Positions 7,575 to 16,054 of a stretch of 64,000 nucleotides of DNA are shown in pieces. The notes below the pieces were generated by a model, which was not told the origin of the DNA, did no database searches, and saw nothing but the letters and a program-made list of their open reading frames with translations. Numbering within the stretch: position 1 is the stretch's first letter; every line of letters starts with the position of its first letter. The position numbers and the translations under genes were made by a program. Origin of the DNA: Streptomyces fragilis (lineage in GTDB: Bacteria; Actinomycetota; Actinomycetes; Streptomycetales; Streptomycetaceae); assembly GCF_003112515.1 (NCBI RefSeq), contig NZ_BEVZ01000002.1, forward strand, positions 744,001 to 808,000, in the 5' to 3' direction.

Positions 7575-8194
7575 TCAGTTACGGCCGAGGAGGTCCTTCA
7601 TCCGCTCGATCTCCGACGACTGGGAGTCGATGATGTCCGCGGCCATGCGCCGGGCCGGCGGGTGGGAACCGTCCGCCCGCTCCGTCCGGGCCATGGCGAC
7701 GGCGCCCTCGTGGTGCTCGATCATCATGCGCAGGAAGGCCTCGTCGAACGCCGGACCGGAGGCCTCGCGAAGGGCCTCCATCTCCTCGGCGGACATCATC
7801 CCGCCGGTGCCGCCGTGCGCGGCGTGGCCGCCGGCGTCCGCGGAGGGGACCTCCTCGCCCCAGGACCTCAGCCAGCCGGACAGGGTGGTGATCTCCGGGT
7901 CCTGGGCCTTCTCGATCTCCGCGGCGAGGCGCTTGACCTCGGCGGACGCCGCCCGCTCGGGGCGAGGGCGGCCATCTCCACCGCCTGCCGGTGGTGCGGG
8001 ATCATGCCGACGGCGAAGGCGACGTCGGCGGCGTCCGGCCGCCCCGGGGAGGCCGTCACCGCGGCGGGGGAGTGAGCGCCGTGTCCGGCGGGGTCGTGGT
8101 CCCGGCCCCCGCCACAGGCGGTCAGGGCGAGGAGGCCGGCGCCGGCGGCGGCGAGGGCGGCGGCGCGGCGGATCGTGGAACGCTTGTCGGGCAT
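7575..8194 (-). pseudogene. DUF305 family lipoprotein, frameshifted
   Basis: The N-terminal part (start ATG 8194, AGGAG ribosome site) is a lipoprotein with basic residues, a hydrophobic stretch and lipobox LTAC, then DVAFAVGMIPHHRQAVEMAALAP, the DUF305 metal-type motif. The frame is then lost. The rest continues in the next frame as ERAASAEVKRLAAEIE through a second DUF305 motif (FLRMMIEHHEGAVAMA) to a stop at 7575. Adding one base at or near the G run 7959-7962 restores one 206-residue protein. DUF305 proteins are secreted His/Met-rich proteins often found in copper loci. This is either a disabled gene or a sequence error. Confidence 0.85.
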
Positions 8195-8254
8195 GGTGGT
8201 GCGACTCCTGGTGCGTAGGGATCTGAGGCGTGACAGGCGGCGGCGCGGCACCGG

Positions 8255-8269
8255 ACCCCCGGGGGGTAT
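8255..8269 (-). promoter_or_regulatory. CsoR-like operator upstream of the DUF305 gene
   Basis: ACCCCCGGGGGGTAT on the plus strand reads ATACCCCCCGGGGGT toward the DUF305 gene and matches the perfect palindrome at 7460-7476 in form, with one imperfect end. It sits about 60 bases upstream of the start codon, a promoter position. Confidence 0.5.
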
Positions 8270-8306
8270 GCGCGCGAGTGGGGCGCGGGGTGCCGTGCGG
8301 GGCTGT

Positions 8307-8729
8307 CTAGATCCGCAGGAGCTGCAGTTCGGCCAGGTCGGGGGGCGCCCGGACGGGCAGGGCCGAGGCGGGGACGCCCAGGGGGCGGGCCGGGGCGGCG
8401 GCCGACGGTGCGGCCGGAGTTCCGGCGAGGGGGGGAGGGGTGTACGGGGATGCCGCCTGGGCGGCGGCGCAGGTGTCGTCCGCGTGGCTCAGGTGGCCGG
8501 ATCCCTGCCCGTGACCCTGGTGGGCTGCGGCGTCGGCGGTCTCCGCCGCGCGGTGGGCGACCCGCTCGCCGTGGGCCGCCGCCGTGCCGTGCGACCCGGT
8601 GTGCGGGCGGTCGAGCCCGCCGCCGGGGGCGAGGGCGTGCATGCCGAACAGCCCGGCCAGGACCGCGAGCACCAGCAGCGCGAGCAGCCGCCCCGTGGGG
8701 CGGTGGCACGTGCCGAGGCCGGTGATCAC
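8307..8729 (-). CDS. DUF6153-like small exported protein
   Basis: A 140-residue protein with one N-terminal membrane or signal segment (LLALLVLAVLAGLFGMHAL, residues 15-33), then a His/Ala/Gly-rich tail (HTGSHGTAAAHGE, HQGHGQGSGH) with one Cys, and a C-terminal LAELQLLRI. This is the shape of Streptomyces DUF6153 proteins that accompany DUF305 genes. No reaction is known; metal binding by the His-rich tail is an inference. It is transcribed in the same direction as the DUF305 gene, with about 110 bases between them. A half-site ATACCCCC (8766-8773) lies upstream. Confidence 0.7.
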   Translation of the reverse strand: MITGLGTCHRPTGRLLALLVLAVLAGLFGMHALAPGGGLDRPHTGSHGTAAAHGERVAHRAAETADAAAHQGHGQGSGHLSHADDTCAAAQAASPYTPPPLAGTPAAPSAAAPARPLGVPASALPVRAPPDLAELQLLRI

Positions 8730-8807
8730 CCGCCCATCGTACGACCCCCGCCCGGCACGTCCCTCATACCCCCGCGACCGACCCGGGCCCCGGGCCTCCG
8801 GGCGCCG

Positions 8808-8883
8808 TCAGGCCTCGTGGCCCCGGGCCCTCGGGCGTCGTCAGGCCTCGTGGTCCCGGGCCTTCGGGCGTCAGGCTTCGTGG
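8808..8883 (-). repeat. 30/33-bp tandem repeat duplicating a gene end and its stop codon
   Basis: Reading leftwards from the pyruvyl-transferase-like gene, its last codons (HEA then TGA, stop at 8871-8873) recur at 8841-8843 and 8808-8810, separated by 30 and 33 bases. All three stops are in the same phase. The spacer is a CCCGGGCCxTCGGGCGTC-like unit. Confidence 0.8.
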
Positions 8884-9800
8884 TGCAGGGCCGCGAGCAG
8901 GGTGTCGGCGGGGTCGCGGGCGGTGGAGCCGGCGATGGTCGCCGCCGCGGTGCGGCCCTCGGGCGAGAGGCACCAGTGGAGCCAGCGGTCCAGGCCCTCC
9001 GCGCAGACGTGCTCGCCCGGCACCACCGCCGGCCACCCCCACACCCGCCCCTGCGCCGAGACCTTCGCCCCGCCGGCCACGGGATCCACCGCGAGCACCG
9101 GCACGCCCGACCGCAGCCCCAGCACCAGGCCGTGCAGCCGGTCGGTGACCACCACGTCCAGCCTGCGCAGCAACGACTCCAGTTGCCCCGGCGTGGCGGC
9201 CAGGCGCCAGTCCCGGGAGTCGAGCCGGGTCTCCAGGTCCAGCCGCGCGCAGTCCACGCCCGCGAGCCAGCCGGTGACCGTCTCCGCCACCACCTCGTGC
9301 AGCCGCCGCCCGCCGTACTCGTGCTGGCCGTGGGTGAGGACCACCCCGACCACCGGAACCGGGTCCGGGACCGGGGCCCGGGCCGCCAGGTCGGGCGCCG
9401 CCGCGCCGGAGGCGTCCCGTGCCAGCACCCGGTGGAAGCCCTGCACCGCGGGGGAGGAGGGGTCGATCACCGACACCCCCACCGCCACCCGCACGCACCG
9501 CGCGTACCGCTCGTGCAGCTGCTCGATCTGCGGCCCGTGCAGCGGCCCGCACACGAAGACGAGGTGGGAGTACGCCCGCGGGTCGGCACGCTCCAGCGGG
9601 AGCTCCCCGGGCCGGAAGCCGGGACTCCAGGCCACGTCGTACGGCAGTCCGGCCCCGTCCAGCACCTCCCGCACGCGGTCCAGGGCCAGCAGGTCCCCGG
9701 CGGTGGCCTCCCCGTGCAGGAAGCTGAACCACCCGGTCACCAGGATCCGTCGCGGCCACCCCGCCTCCGGCGGGTGCGCGCCGTCATCGCTCGTACGCAC
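8871..9800 (-). CDS. Polysaccharide pyruvyl transferase-like protein
   Basis: About 309 residues. It starts RRILVTGWFSFLHGEATAGD, the N-terminal strand and loop of polysaccharide pyruvyl transferases, and has the later signature VVTDRLHGLVLGLRSGVPVLAVDP (residues about 210-235), where the TDRLHG stretch is the family hallmark. Members add ketal pyruvate, or a similar group, to surface glycans. A role with the nearby surface-sugar operon is possible but not shown. The start is uncertain: GTG 9800 is the first codon before clearly conserved sequence, and its ribosome site is poor. The gene end is embedded in a tandem repeat. Confidence 0.75.
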   Translation of the reverse strand: MRTSDDGAHPPEAGWPRRILVTGWFSFLHGEATAGDLLALDRVREVLDGAGLPYDVAWSPGFRPGELPLERADPRAYSHLVFVCGPLHGPQIEQLHERYARCVRVAVGVSVIDPSSPAVQGFHRVLARDASGAAAPDLAARAPVPDPVPVVGVVLTHGQHEYGGRRLHEVVAETVTGWLAGVDCARLDLETRLDSRDWRLAATPGQLESLLRRLDVVVTDRLHGLVLGLRSGVPVLAVDPVAGGAKVSAQGRVWGWPAVVPGEHVCAEGLDRWLHWCLSPEGRTAAATIAGSTARDPADTLLAALHHEA

Positions 9801-9953
9801 AGTGCGTGGCGGGTGCCCCTTCCGTCCCGCGTCAAGCGTCGAGGAGCGGCCGTTTACCGGGACATCCGACGACTTCGCGACCGAAAGGCCGTTTCGCGCC
9901 GTTTGTCCGTGTCTACCCGTTGGGCGAGCCGAGTGTGGAAGGAGGGTGATGAA

Positions 9954-10994
9954 ATGATCACCCGAGACCAGATCCCCGCTGTCCTCGACCATCCGGTGTA
10001 CGACGGCACGGGCACGAAGATCGGCGAGGCCAAGCACGTCTTCCTCGACGACGCGACCGGCCGCCCGGAGTGGGTGAGCGTCAAGACCGGTCTCTTCGGG
10101 AGCGGCGAGACCTTCGTCCCGATCCGTGACGCCTCGCTGGTGGAGGACCACCTCGAGGTGCCGTACACCAAGGACAAGGTCAAGGACGCCCCCGACGTCG
10201 TGGTGGACAGCGGCGGTCACCTCTCCCGCGAGGAGGAGCACCGTCTGTACGAGTACTACGGCGTCAAGTGGGACCAGCCCTGGGAGCAGTCCACGGGCCA
10301 GGACAAGAACGCGGCGTCCGGCCGGAGCGGCATGGACAAGGGGACGGCCGGCGCGGCAGGTGCGGCCGGGGGTGTGGCCGGAGGAATCGCCGGCAAGGCC
10401 TCCGCACGCGGCCGCAAGGGCGAGGGCGTCGACGACTCCGGCCGGGCCTACGCGCGGGGTACCGGAGCCGAGGGGCGCACCCCCGGTGCCGAGGCCCGTG
10501 CGCGTTCCGGCGCCGCCGGCGGCGGCCTCGGCCAGGAGACGGCCGAGAACGCGATGACGCGCTCCGAGGAGCGCATGCACGTACGTGTCGAACGTCAGGA
10601 GAGCGGCCGCGCCAGGCTGCACAAGTACGTCGACACCGAAGAGGTGCAGCAGAGCGTGCCGCTGCGGTACGAGGAGGTCCGCGTCGTCCGTGAGCCGATC
10701 ACCGACGCCAACCGTTCCTCGGCGCTCTCCGGCGAGCCGCTCAAGGAGGCGGAGTTCGAGGTGACGCTCCACGCCGAGCGGCCCGTGATCGAGACCGAGG
10801 TGGTCCCGGTCGAGCGGGTCAAGCTCACCACCGAGGAGCGGGTCCAGAACCGCACCGTCACCGGCCGCGTCCGCAAGGAGCGGATCGAGTCGGAGGGCAT
10901 GGAGGCCACCGGCACGGACGCCACGCCGGGCGTCGACGCGGGCGGCCTGAGCGGTGAGAGCGGCCGCGGCAAGCACCGGAAGGGGGGAAGGTGA
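9954..10994 (+). CDS. PRC-barrel and DUF2382 domain stress protein
   Basis: A 346-residue soluble protein. Residues 1 to about 110 form a PRC-barrel domain (VYDGTGTKIGEAKHVFLDDATGRPEWV and the EEEHRLYEYYGV tail). A Gly/Ala-rich linker with collagen-like AGAAGAAGGVAGGIAG follows, then a DUF2382 domain (about 195-320) with MTRSEERMHVRVERQ and the paired VTLHAERPVIETEVVPVERV segment. Such proteins are usually general-stress (SigB-type) genes in actinomycetes; no clear sigma site was found here. ATG 9954 has GGAGG 8 bases upstream. A possible role is coating or stabilising macromolecules under stress, but no reaction is known. Confidence 0.87.
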   Translation: MITRDQIPAVLDHPVYDGTGTKIGEAKHVFLDDATGRPEWVSVKTGLFGSGETFVPIRDASLVEDHLEVPYTKDKVKDAPDVVVDSGGHLSREEEHRLYEYYGVKWDQPWEQSTGQDKNAASGRSGMDKGTAGAAGAAGGVAGGIAGKASARGRKGEGVDDSGRAYARGTGAEGRTPGAEARARSGAAGGGLGQETAENAMTRSEERMHVRVERQESGRARLHKYVDTEEVQQSVPLRYEEVRVVREPITDANRSSALSGEPLKEAEFEVTLHAERPVIETEVVPVERVKLTTEERVQNRTVTGRVRKERIESEGMEATGTDATPGVDAGGLSGESGRGKHRKGGR

Positions 10995-11178
10995 CAGTTC
11001 TTCCCCACGTGGATGGGGGGCGCTGCGGGTCGCTCGTGGTCGTCCGCAACGCCCCCCGGTCTGCGGCCCGTTCGGGGACGAGGTCAGCCTAGGAGGATGC
11101 CCGCCCGGCGCACATGAGGGACTGCCCTGCGGGGTGGACCGAGGGTTTCCCCTCCCTCGGCCCGCCCTGTGCCCGATC

Positions 11179-11487
11179 GTGGCGACGGCCCGCGAACTCG
11201 CCGGGCAGCAGGGCCGGGACGCGGTCACCACCCGGCGGCCGGCCGAGCGCATCGAGTACAGCCGACCCGTCCTCTCCAGCCACTTCCGCGGCAAGCGGGG
11301 GATCATCGGAGCCGTCGCCCGCGCGGGCGCCCCCGGGATGGCCGCGCTGCTGCGCGCCGCGGCCCGCTCCGCGGAGGGTCTGCGCGCCCGGGTCACCGCC
11401 CTCGCGCGCGCCTACCTCGCCTTCGCCGAGGACGACCCGGCGGTCCACGACGCGATGTTCCTGGTGGACCGGCTCGCCGTGCTCTGA
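11179..11487 (+). pseudogene. TetR-family regulator remnant
   Basis: This stretch encodes ATARELAGQQGRDAVTTRRPAERIEYSRPVLSSHF followed by a ligand-domain-like helix and RVTALARAYLAFAEDDPAVHDAMF, which is clearly the N-terminal half of a TetR regulator. It breaks off after about 100 residues (typical length 190-210). Recognition-helix positions look altered (RRPAE where RRLAE is usual; YSRPVLSSHF where YSQPVLYSHF is usual), and no convincing start with a ribosome site exists. It is best read as a truncated, decaying gene. Confidence 0.65.
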
Positions 11488-11550
11488 CCGGCGTTCCGGC
11501 GGGCACCGGAAAGGGCGCGAGCCGCGGCGGGGGCGCCGGGTGAGGGGACG

Positions 11551-14487
11551 TCAGCCGCCGGCCGGGTGGTTGGCGGTGAGGCGGACGATGTCGATGCGGG
11601 AGCGGATGCCGAGTTTGCGGTAGACGCGGGTGAGCGTCGCCTCCACCGTCTTCACGCTGACGTACAGCCGACCCGCGATCTCCCGGTTGGTGGCGCCCTC
11701 CATGACCAGCCCGGCGACCTGCCGCTCCATCGCGGCGAGCCCCTCCAGCAGCGCGACCCCGCCGCCCGCCGTCCCGCCCGGGCCGCCGGCGGCGCCCGGG
11801 ACGCGGGCAGCGGGTCCCGCGTGGACGGCGGAAGGCCCGCCGCCCGGGCCCGCCGCGAGGGCCGGCCCGGCGGACGCGGCGGTGTCCGCGGCCGCCATGG
11901 CCTCCACCCGCCGCAGCCACGGCAGCGCCCGGCACCGGCGGAACAGCCGCCCCGCCTCTTCGCGGGCGCCCGCCCCGCCGCGCCCGGTGCGGGTGAGCAG
12001 TTCGGCCAGGGCCAGCAGCGTGCGGCCCTCCGAGAGCCGCCGTCCCAGCAGGGCGAGCCGTTCGCGCGACCGCGTCAGCAGGAACTCCGCCCCTTCCGCG
12101 TCCCCTTCCGCGCTCCGCACCAGCGCCTCCGCGCGGTCCAGCACCGCCAGCACGCCCTCCCGGCGAAGCCGGACCGCCCGGGCCCGGGTCTCCTCCACCA
12201 GCCGCCGCGCCTCCTGGGTCTGCCCGGTCCGCACCAGCGCCTCCGCGAGGTCTCCGTGCCAGCGGCCGCCGGCCGGGTCGTCGATGCCGACGCCCGCCTC
12301 GAGGGCGCGCACCCGGCTCAGCGCCTCCACCGCCCCGGCCGCGTCGCCCCTGACCAGCCGGACGTGACCCAGGGCGGCGAGGGTGTGCGCCAGGAAGATC
12401 TGGTCGCCGTCCCGTTCCGCCGTGCGCACCGCCTCCTCGGCCAGCTCCACGGCACGCGCCGGGTCGCCGCCGGACGCCTCCGCGTGCGCCGCCAGCGCGC
12501 CGGCCGCGGCCTCGCCGATCCCGGTGTCCCGGGCCAGCCGCAGCGACTCCCGGGCGAGGTCGACCGCCCGGCCGCAGTGCCCCGAGGCCAACTCCGTCTC
12601 GGCCAGCAGCCGCAGGTACTGCACCTCGGCCTCGACCATGCCGCGCCGCCGCGCGCCCCGCAGCAGCGCCGTGACGGTCGACCGGGCCTCGTCCAGCCGG
12701 TCGCTCATCATCGTCCAGCGGCAGTGCACCGCTCCGGCGCCGTTGTGGTCGCAGGCCAGCGCGTCGTCCTGCGGCGCCTCCAGGGCGCGGGCGATCGTGG
12801 CGGGGGCGTCCGGGTGGCCGCGCAGCACCTCCATGTGGGCCTGGAACGCCAGCGAGAGCAGCTCGGTGTTCCGGTCCCCGCCGGCCGCGGCGAGCCGGGC
12901 GGCGAGGGCCGCCTCCTGACGGGCCCGGCCGCTGTCGCCCTCCACCAGCAGCGCCTGCCAGGCCAGCCGGTGGTGGACCAGCCCGAGCAGGCGCGGATCG
13001 TCCCCCGCGTCGGCGAGCGCCTGCGGGAAGACGGCGTCCACCTCGCTCAGCGCCTGACCCGCCGCGTCGATCACCACCGTCCAGGCCCGCACCCGCTCGG
13101 CGGCCTCGGTGGCCCGGCCGAGCACGTCCTGGGCGATGTCGCGGGCCAGGTCGGTCTCGCCGGCGGTCAGCGCGTCCTCGGCGGCGCGCAGCCGGTACGC
13201 GTCGGGGGAGTGACCGGCGTCCTGCGGGGCGTGCCGTGCGGCCAGCAGTCCCAGCGAGGCCGCCACCGAGGGGGCGCCCCGGTCGCGGGCGAGACCGGCC
13301 GCCTCGGAGAGCCGCGCGGCGACCTCCGGGTCGGCCCCGGCCGTGGCCAGGGCCAGGTGCCGGGCCCGGTCGATGGGGTCGAAGGCCACCCGTGACAGCG
13401 CCGCGTGGACGGCCCGCCGCTCGGGCCCGTCGGCCGCGGCGTACAGCGCGGAGGGCACCAGCGGGTGGGTGAAGCGGACGGTGTGGTTCTCCGGATCGGC
13501 GACCAGTACCCCCAGCGCGCAGGCACGGGCGACGTCCGCCTCGGCGTCCGTCCGTCCGGCGGCGTGCAGCAGCGCCAGGGTCGGGCGTGCCCCGGCGGCG
13601 GCCACCAGCAGCGTCCGGCGGGTCTCGGCGGGCAGCCGGTCCAGCCGCCCCAGCAGCAGCGCGCGCAGCGACGTCGGCACCGGCAGCGGCTCGCCCGGCC
13701 GGGGCGGAGTGGGGCTCTCCGCGAGCGCGCGCCCCAGCTCCAGGGCGAACATCGGGTTGCCGGCACTGGCCGCGCCGATGGCCCGCACCGTCGAACGCGG
13801 CAGCGACCGGTGGCCGCGGCGGGCCAGCAGGGCGGAGATCTGCCCGCGGTCCAGCGGCGCGACCCGCAGGGCCTCCGAGTCGTGCGGCAGCCCGCGCAGG
13901 CAGTCGTTCACGTCCGGTCCGCCGGGCGTCTGGGTGCGCAGCGCGCAGAGCATCCGCACCCGGGTGCCGTTGATCCGGCGGGCGGCGAAGCCGAGCAGTT
14001 CGGTGCTGGCGCGGTCCAGCCACTGCAGGTCGTCGGCGACCACCAGCACAGGCCCGTCGGCGGCCAGCGCGCGGAAGGCGGCCAGGACGGCCAGGCGCAG
14101 GGCCAGCCCGTGGTGGCCGTCCGGCCGGAGCACCGCCTCGCCGTGCCCGGTGAGAGCGGCCTCCAGCGCGCAGCGCTGGGTGTCCGGCAGACGGTCGGCG
14201 ACCCGATCCAGGACGGGGCCGAGGAGGTCGGCGATGGCCAGGAAGGGGAGGTGGGATTCCGACTCGGTGGCCGAACAGCGCAGGACCGTCCGCGACTTTC
14301 CGGCGTATTCGGCGGTCAGTGCCCGCAGCGCCGTCGATTTGCCGATTCCGGCCGGTCCGTGGAGCAGTACGCCTCCGCCCTGGGCGAGTCTTCGCCGGGC
14401 CGCCGCGAAGAGCTCCTCCTGCCCGATGACCTGGTCGTTCGTCCGGTCGGAGCGGTGGTCGGCGAGATCCTGGACGTCGTGTGGCAC
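11551..14487 (-). CDS. LAL-type LuxR family transcriptional regulator with AAA ATPase domain
   Basis: A 978-residue large ATP-binding LuxR regulator. The N-terminal ATPase has Walker A GPAGIGKST near residue 45 and Walker B VLVVADDLQWLD near 150. The middle about 550 residues are Ala/Leu-rich helical repeats (TPR-like, MalT family), and the C-terminal about 65 residues are a LuxR DNA-binding domain (ERQVAGLVMEGATNREIAGRLYVSVKTVEATLTRVYRKLGI). It should bind DNA as a ligand- and ATP-gated activator. GTG 14487 was chosen because AGGGGAG lies 8 bases upstream; GTG 14493 is two codons earlier. It stands alone, so its targets are unknown. Confidence 0.9.
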   Translation of the reverse strand: MPHDVQDLADHRSDRTNDQVIGQEELFAAARRRLAQGGGVLLHGPAGIGKSTALRALTAEYAGKSRTVLRCSATESESHLPFLAIADLLGPVLDRVADRLPDTQRCALEAALTGHGEAVLRPDGHHGLALRLAVLAAFRALAADGPVLVVADDLQWLDRASTELLGFAARRINGTRVRMLCALRTQTPGGPDVNDCLRGLPHDSEALRVAPLDRGQISALLARRGHRSLPRSTVRAIGAASAGNPMFALELGRALAESPTPPRPGEPLPVPTSLRALLLGRLDRLPAETRRTLLVAAAGARPTLALLHAAGRTDAEADVARACALGVLVADPENHTVRFTHPLVPSALYAAADGPERRAVHAALSRVAFDPIDRARHLALATAGADPEVAARLSEAAGLARDRGAPSVAASLGLLAARHAPQDAGHSPDAYRLRAAEDALTAGETDLARDIAQDVLGRATEAAERVRAWTVVIDAAGQALSEVDAVFPQALADAGDDPRLLGLVHHRLAWQALLVEGDSGRARQEAALAARLAAAGGDRNTELLSLAFQAHMEVLRGHPDAPATIARALEAPQDDALACDHNGAGAVHCRWTMMSDRLDEARSTVTALLRGARRRGMVEAEVQYLRLLAETELASGHCGRAVDLARESLRLARDTGIGEAAAGALAAHAEASGGDPARAVELAEEAVRTAERDGDQIFLAHTLAALGHVRLVRGDAAGAVEALSRVRALEAGVGIDDPAGGRWHGDLAEALVRTGQTQEARRLVEETRARAVRLRREGVLAVLDRAEALVRSAEGDAEGAEFLLTRSRERLALLGRRLSEGRTLLALAELLTRTGRGGAGAREEAGRLFRRCRALPWLRRVEAMAAADTAASAGPALAAGPGGGPSAVHAGPAARVPGAAGGPGGTAGGGVALLEGLAAMERQVAGLVMEGATNREIAGRLYVSVKTVEATLTRVYRKLGIRSRIDIVRLTANHPAGG

Positions 14488-14631
14488 GGTCACCGCTCCC
14501 CTCGAATGTCGTGTTCTGGTCAATGGTAAGCAACGTGCGGCGCTTATCGGGCGGGAGGTATCCGGGCGTTCTGCGCAAACTCCGGTCGTCCGGCCGGAGC
14601 GTAATTGAAAATGGGGAAAAGAAAAGGGCGG

Positions 14632-14656
14632 AGTCCGGTCATATACCGGCTCCGGC
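14632..14656 (-). terminator. Possible imperfect hairpin after the zinc-ribbon gene
   Basis: GGAGTCCGGT and ACCGGCTCC pair with one bulged base around a short AT-rich loop (CATAT). It lies about 20 bases beyond the stop of the gene at 14674 and before the LuxR gene promoter. The match is imperfect, so this is tentative. Confidence 0.35.
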
Positions 14657-14673
14657 GGTGGCGGGGTGGACGG

Positions 14674-15336
14674 TCAGCCTTCGGCCAGCGTGTCCGCCGC
14701 GCCGTTGACCGCCTGCGGCATTCCGGTGCGGTCCAGCAGGAAGAGCGGCGTGGACAGGCGCTCGGCGAGGTCCAGGGCCGCCGGGTCGTACCCGGCGAGC
14801 GAGAAGTGGACGCCCTGCGCCGATTCGCTCATCGCGGTCAGCCACAGGCACTCCACCTCACGGGTGGAGGCCGTCCGCGGGCCCGGGTCGACGTGGGCGA
14901 TCAGCCCGCGCGCGGCGAGGGCGACACCGGAGGGCGGCCGCTGGTCGGCCCGGCGCACGTCCGGGTGCCCCAGCCACCGCAGGTACAGCGCCGCCGCGGT
15001 GACCGCGTCCAGGGGCGTGCGGATGGTCACCGGCTGGAAGGCCGGCCGCGCCGCCGAGGGCCCGCCGGCGTCCCCCGGGACGAGCAGCGGGAGCCGCAGC
15101 ACGGCCCCGCAGGGACAGCCCAGTTCCGGCCACGGCCACTGGCTGCGCAGCGAGCAGCGGGGGCAGGGCACGGTCACCCAGCTCTCGTGCCAGACCCGCC
15201 GGGTCAGCCGGGTCGGTTCGCCCGAGACGTCCAGCGCGGGGGCCACCGGAGTGCCGCAGGCGCAGGGGAACGTCGGTACCCGGTAGACGTGCTCCCGCCG
15301 GCAGGCCGGGCAACGCACCGGAACCCTCTCGGACAT
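14674..15336 (-). CDS. Zinc-ribbon protein of unknown function, possible degenerate endonuclease-like fold
   Basis: A 220-residue protein. The N-terminus has three Cys pairs (CPAC, CACG, CPRC, then CPCG) over residues 8-78, typical of one or two zinc ribbons. The C-terminal half reads ALYLRWLGHPDVRRAD, GVALAARGLIAHVDPGP and REVECLWL, ending PLFLLDRTGMPQAVN, a strand-helix order that resembles restriction-endonuclease-like (Mrr-type) domains without an obvious complete D-ExK site. That fold guess is an inference. ATG 15336 has GGAG 7 bases upstream; GTG 15342 would touch the ribosome site. No metabolic neighbour explains it. Confidence 0.7.
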   Translation of the reverse strand: MSERVPVRCPACRREHVYRVPTFPCACGTPVAPALDVSGEPTRLTRRVWHESWVTVPCPRCSLRSQWPWPELGCPCGAVLRLPLLVPGDAGGPSAARPAFQPVTIRTPLDAVTAAALYLRWLGHPDVRRADQRPPSGVALAARGLIAHVDPGPRTASTREVECLWLTAMSESAQGVHFSLAGYDPAALDLAERLSTPLFLLDRTGMPQAVNGAADTLAEG

Positions 15337-15515
15337 GGCCACTCCAGGACGTGATGCGGTCGGACTCCCATGGTGCGCCCGGCGCGGGCCGCGTGTCCGT
15401 TCCTTGACGGGCTTTCGGCGATGTTTCGCCGGTTACCGGGCACGGTGGTCGGTTTCCGTTCGCCGCGGGGCGTGCGCTCGCGCACCCGTGCCGTGCGACG
15501 CGGGCGGTCCGGGGT

Positions 15516-15944
15516 TCACCGGCCGCAGCCGCAGCCGCAGCCGCAGCCGCAGCCGGAGCCGCCGCCGCGGTGTCCGCCCGCGTCGTGCCCGCCCCCGCAC
15601 TCCCGGACCCGGGCGCGCTCCGTCGGCTCGAGCAAGGCCGGCGGCCGGTACGGCGCGGCGTGGACCGCCTTCTCCAACGGGTGCGCGGCCCGGCCGGACA
15701 GCGGACCGGTGTTCCTCAGGAACCCCGGTTCCGCCGCCTCGGCCGGGCCGCGCCCGTGCATCGCCACGACCGCTGCCGTCACGGCCGCGCGGTCGCCCCC
15801 GCGCGGCACGGCGATGCGGTACACGTCGAGCGGACGTCCCCCGTCGCCCTCGCCGTGTCCCCCCGTGGCGTATCCCCCGTTCCCCGGCTCCCCCGTGGCC
15901 GGAGCGAGGTCCGCCGCCCCCGTGCCGGCGGACCTCGTTGACAC
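15516..15944 (-). CDS. Hypothetical protein with Cys-Gly repeat end (TIGR04222-like fragment)
   Basis: About 142 residues from GTG 15944 (start very uncertain). The core DVYRIAVPRGGDRAAVTAAVVAMHGRG followed by NTGPLSGRAAHPLEKAVHAA resembles the N-terminal domain of TIGR04222 membrane proteins. The C-terminus is a GCGCGCGCGCG alternation written on DNA as a GCCGCA repeat, matching the Cys/Gly-rich tails of that family, but the membrane segments expected between are absent. It may be a short family member or a deletion derivative. The function is unknown. Confidence 0.4.
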   Translation of the reverse strand: MSTRSAGTGAADLAPATGEPGNGGYATGGHGEGDGGRPLDVYRIAVPRGGDRAAVTAAVVAMHGRGPAEAAEPGFLRNTGPLSGRAAHPLEKAVHAAPYRPPALLEPTERARVRECGGGHDAGGHRGGGSGCGCGCGCGCGR

Positions 15945-16054
15945 CACAATGCGGCCCGGGCACAGGTTCGTTGAAGAGGCGAAGGCGTTCTCAGAGGTTG
16001 ATTTGAGGTTGCGCCGCAGTCGCCGGAAGGCGTCAACGGGCTTACGGCAGCAGG

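Noticed and set aside
9840..9953. SigB-type promoter for the PRC-barrel gene
   Set aside because: GTTT elements occur, but no GGGTAT-like -10 at correct spacing.
15530..15560. CRISPR or regulatory meaning of the GCCGCA repeat
   Set aside because: It is a simple in-frame codon repeat encoding Cys-Gly, without spacers.
15965..15975. TTCGTTGAA half-site of the AllR-type box
   Set aside because: Only one half matches; the other half does not, and the nearby gene has no link to purine use.
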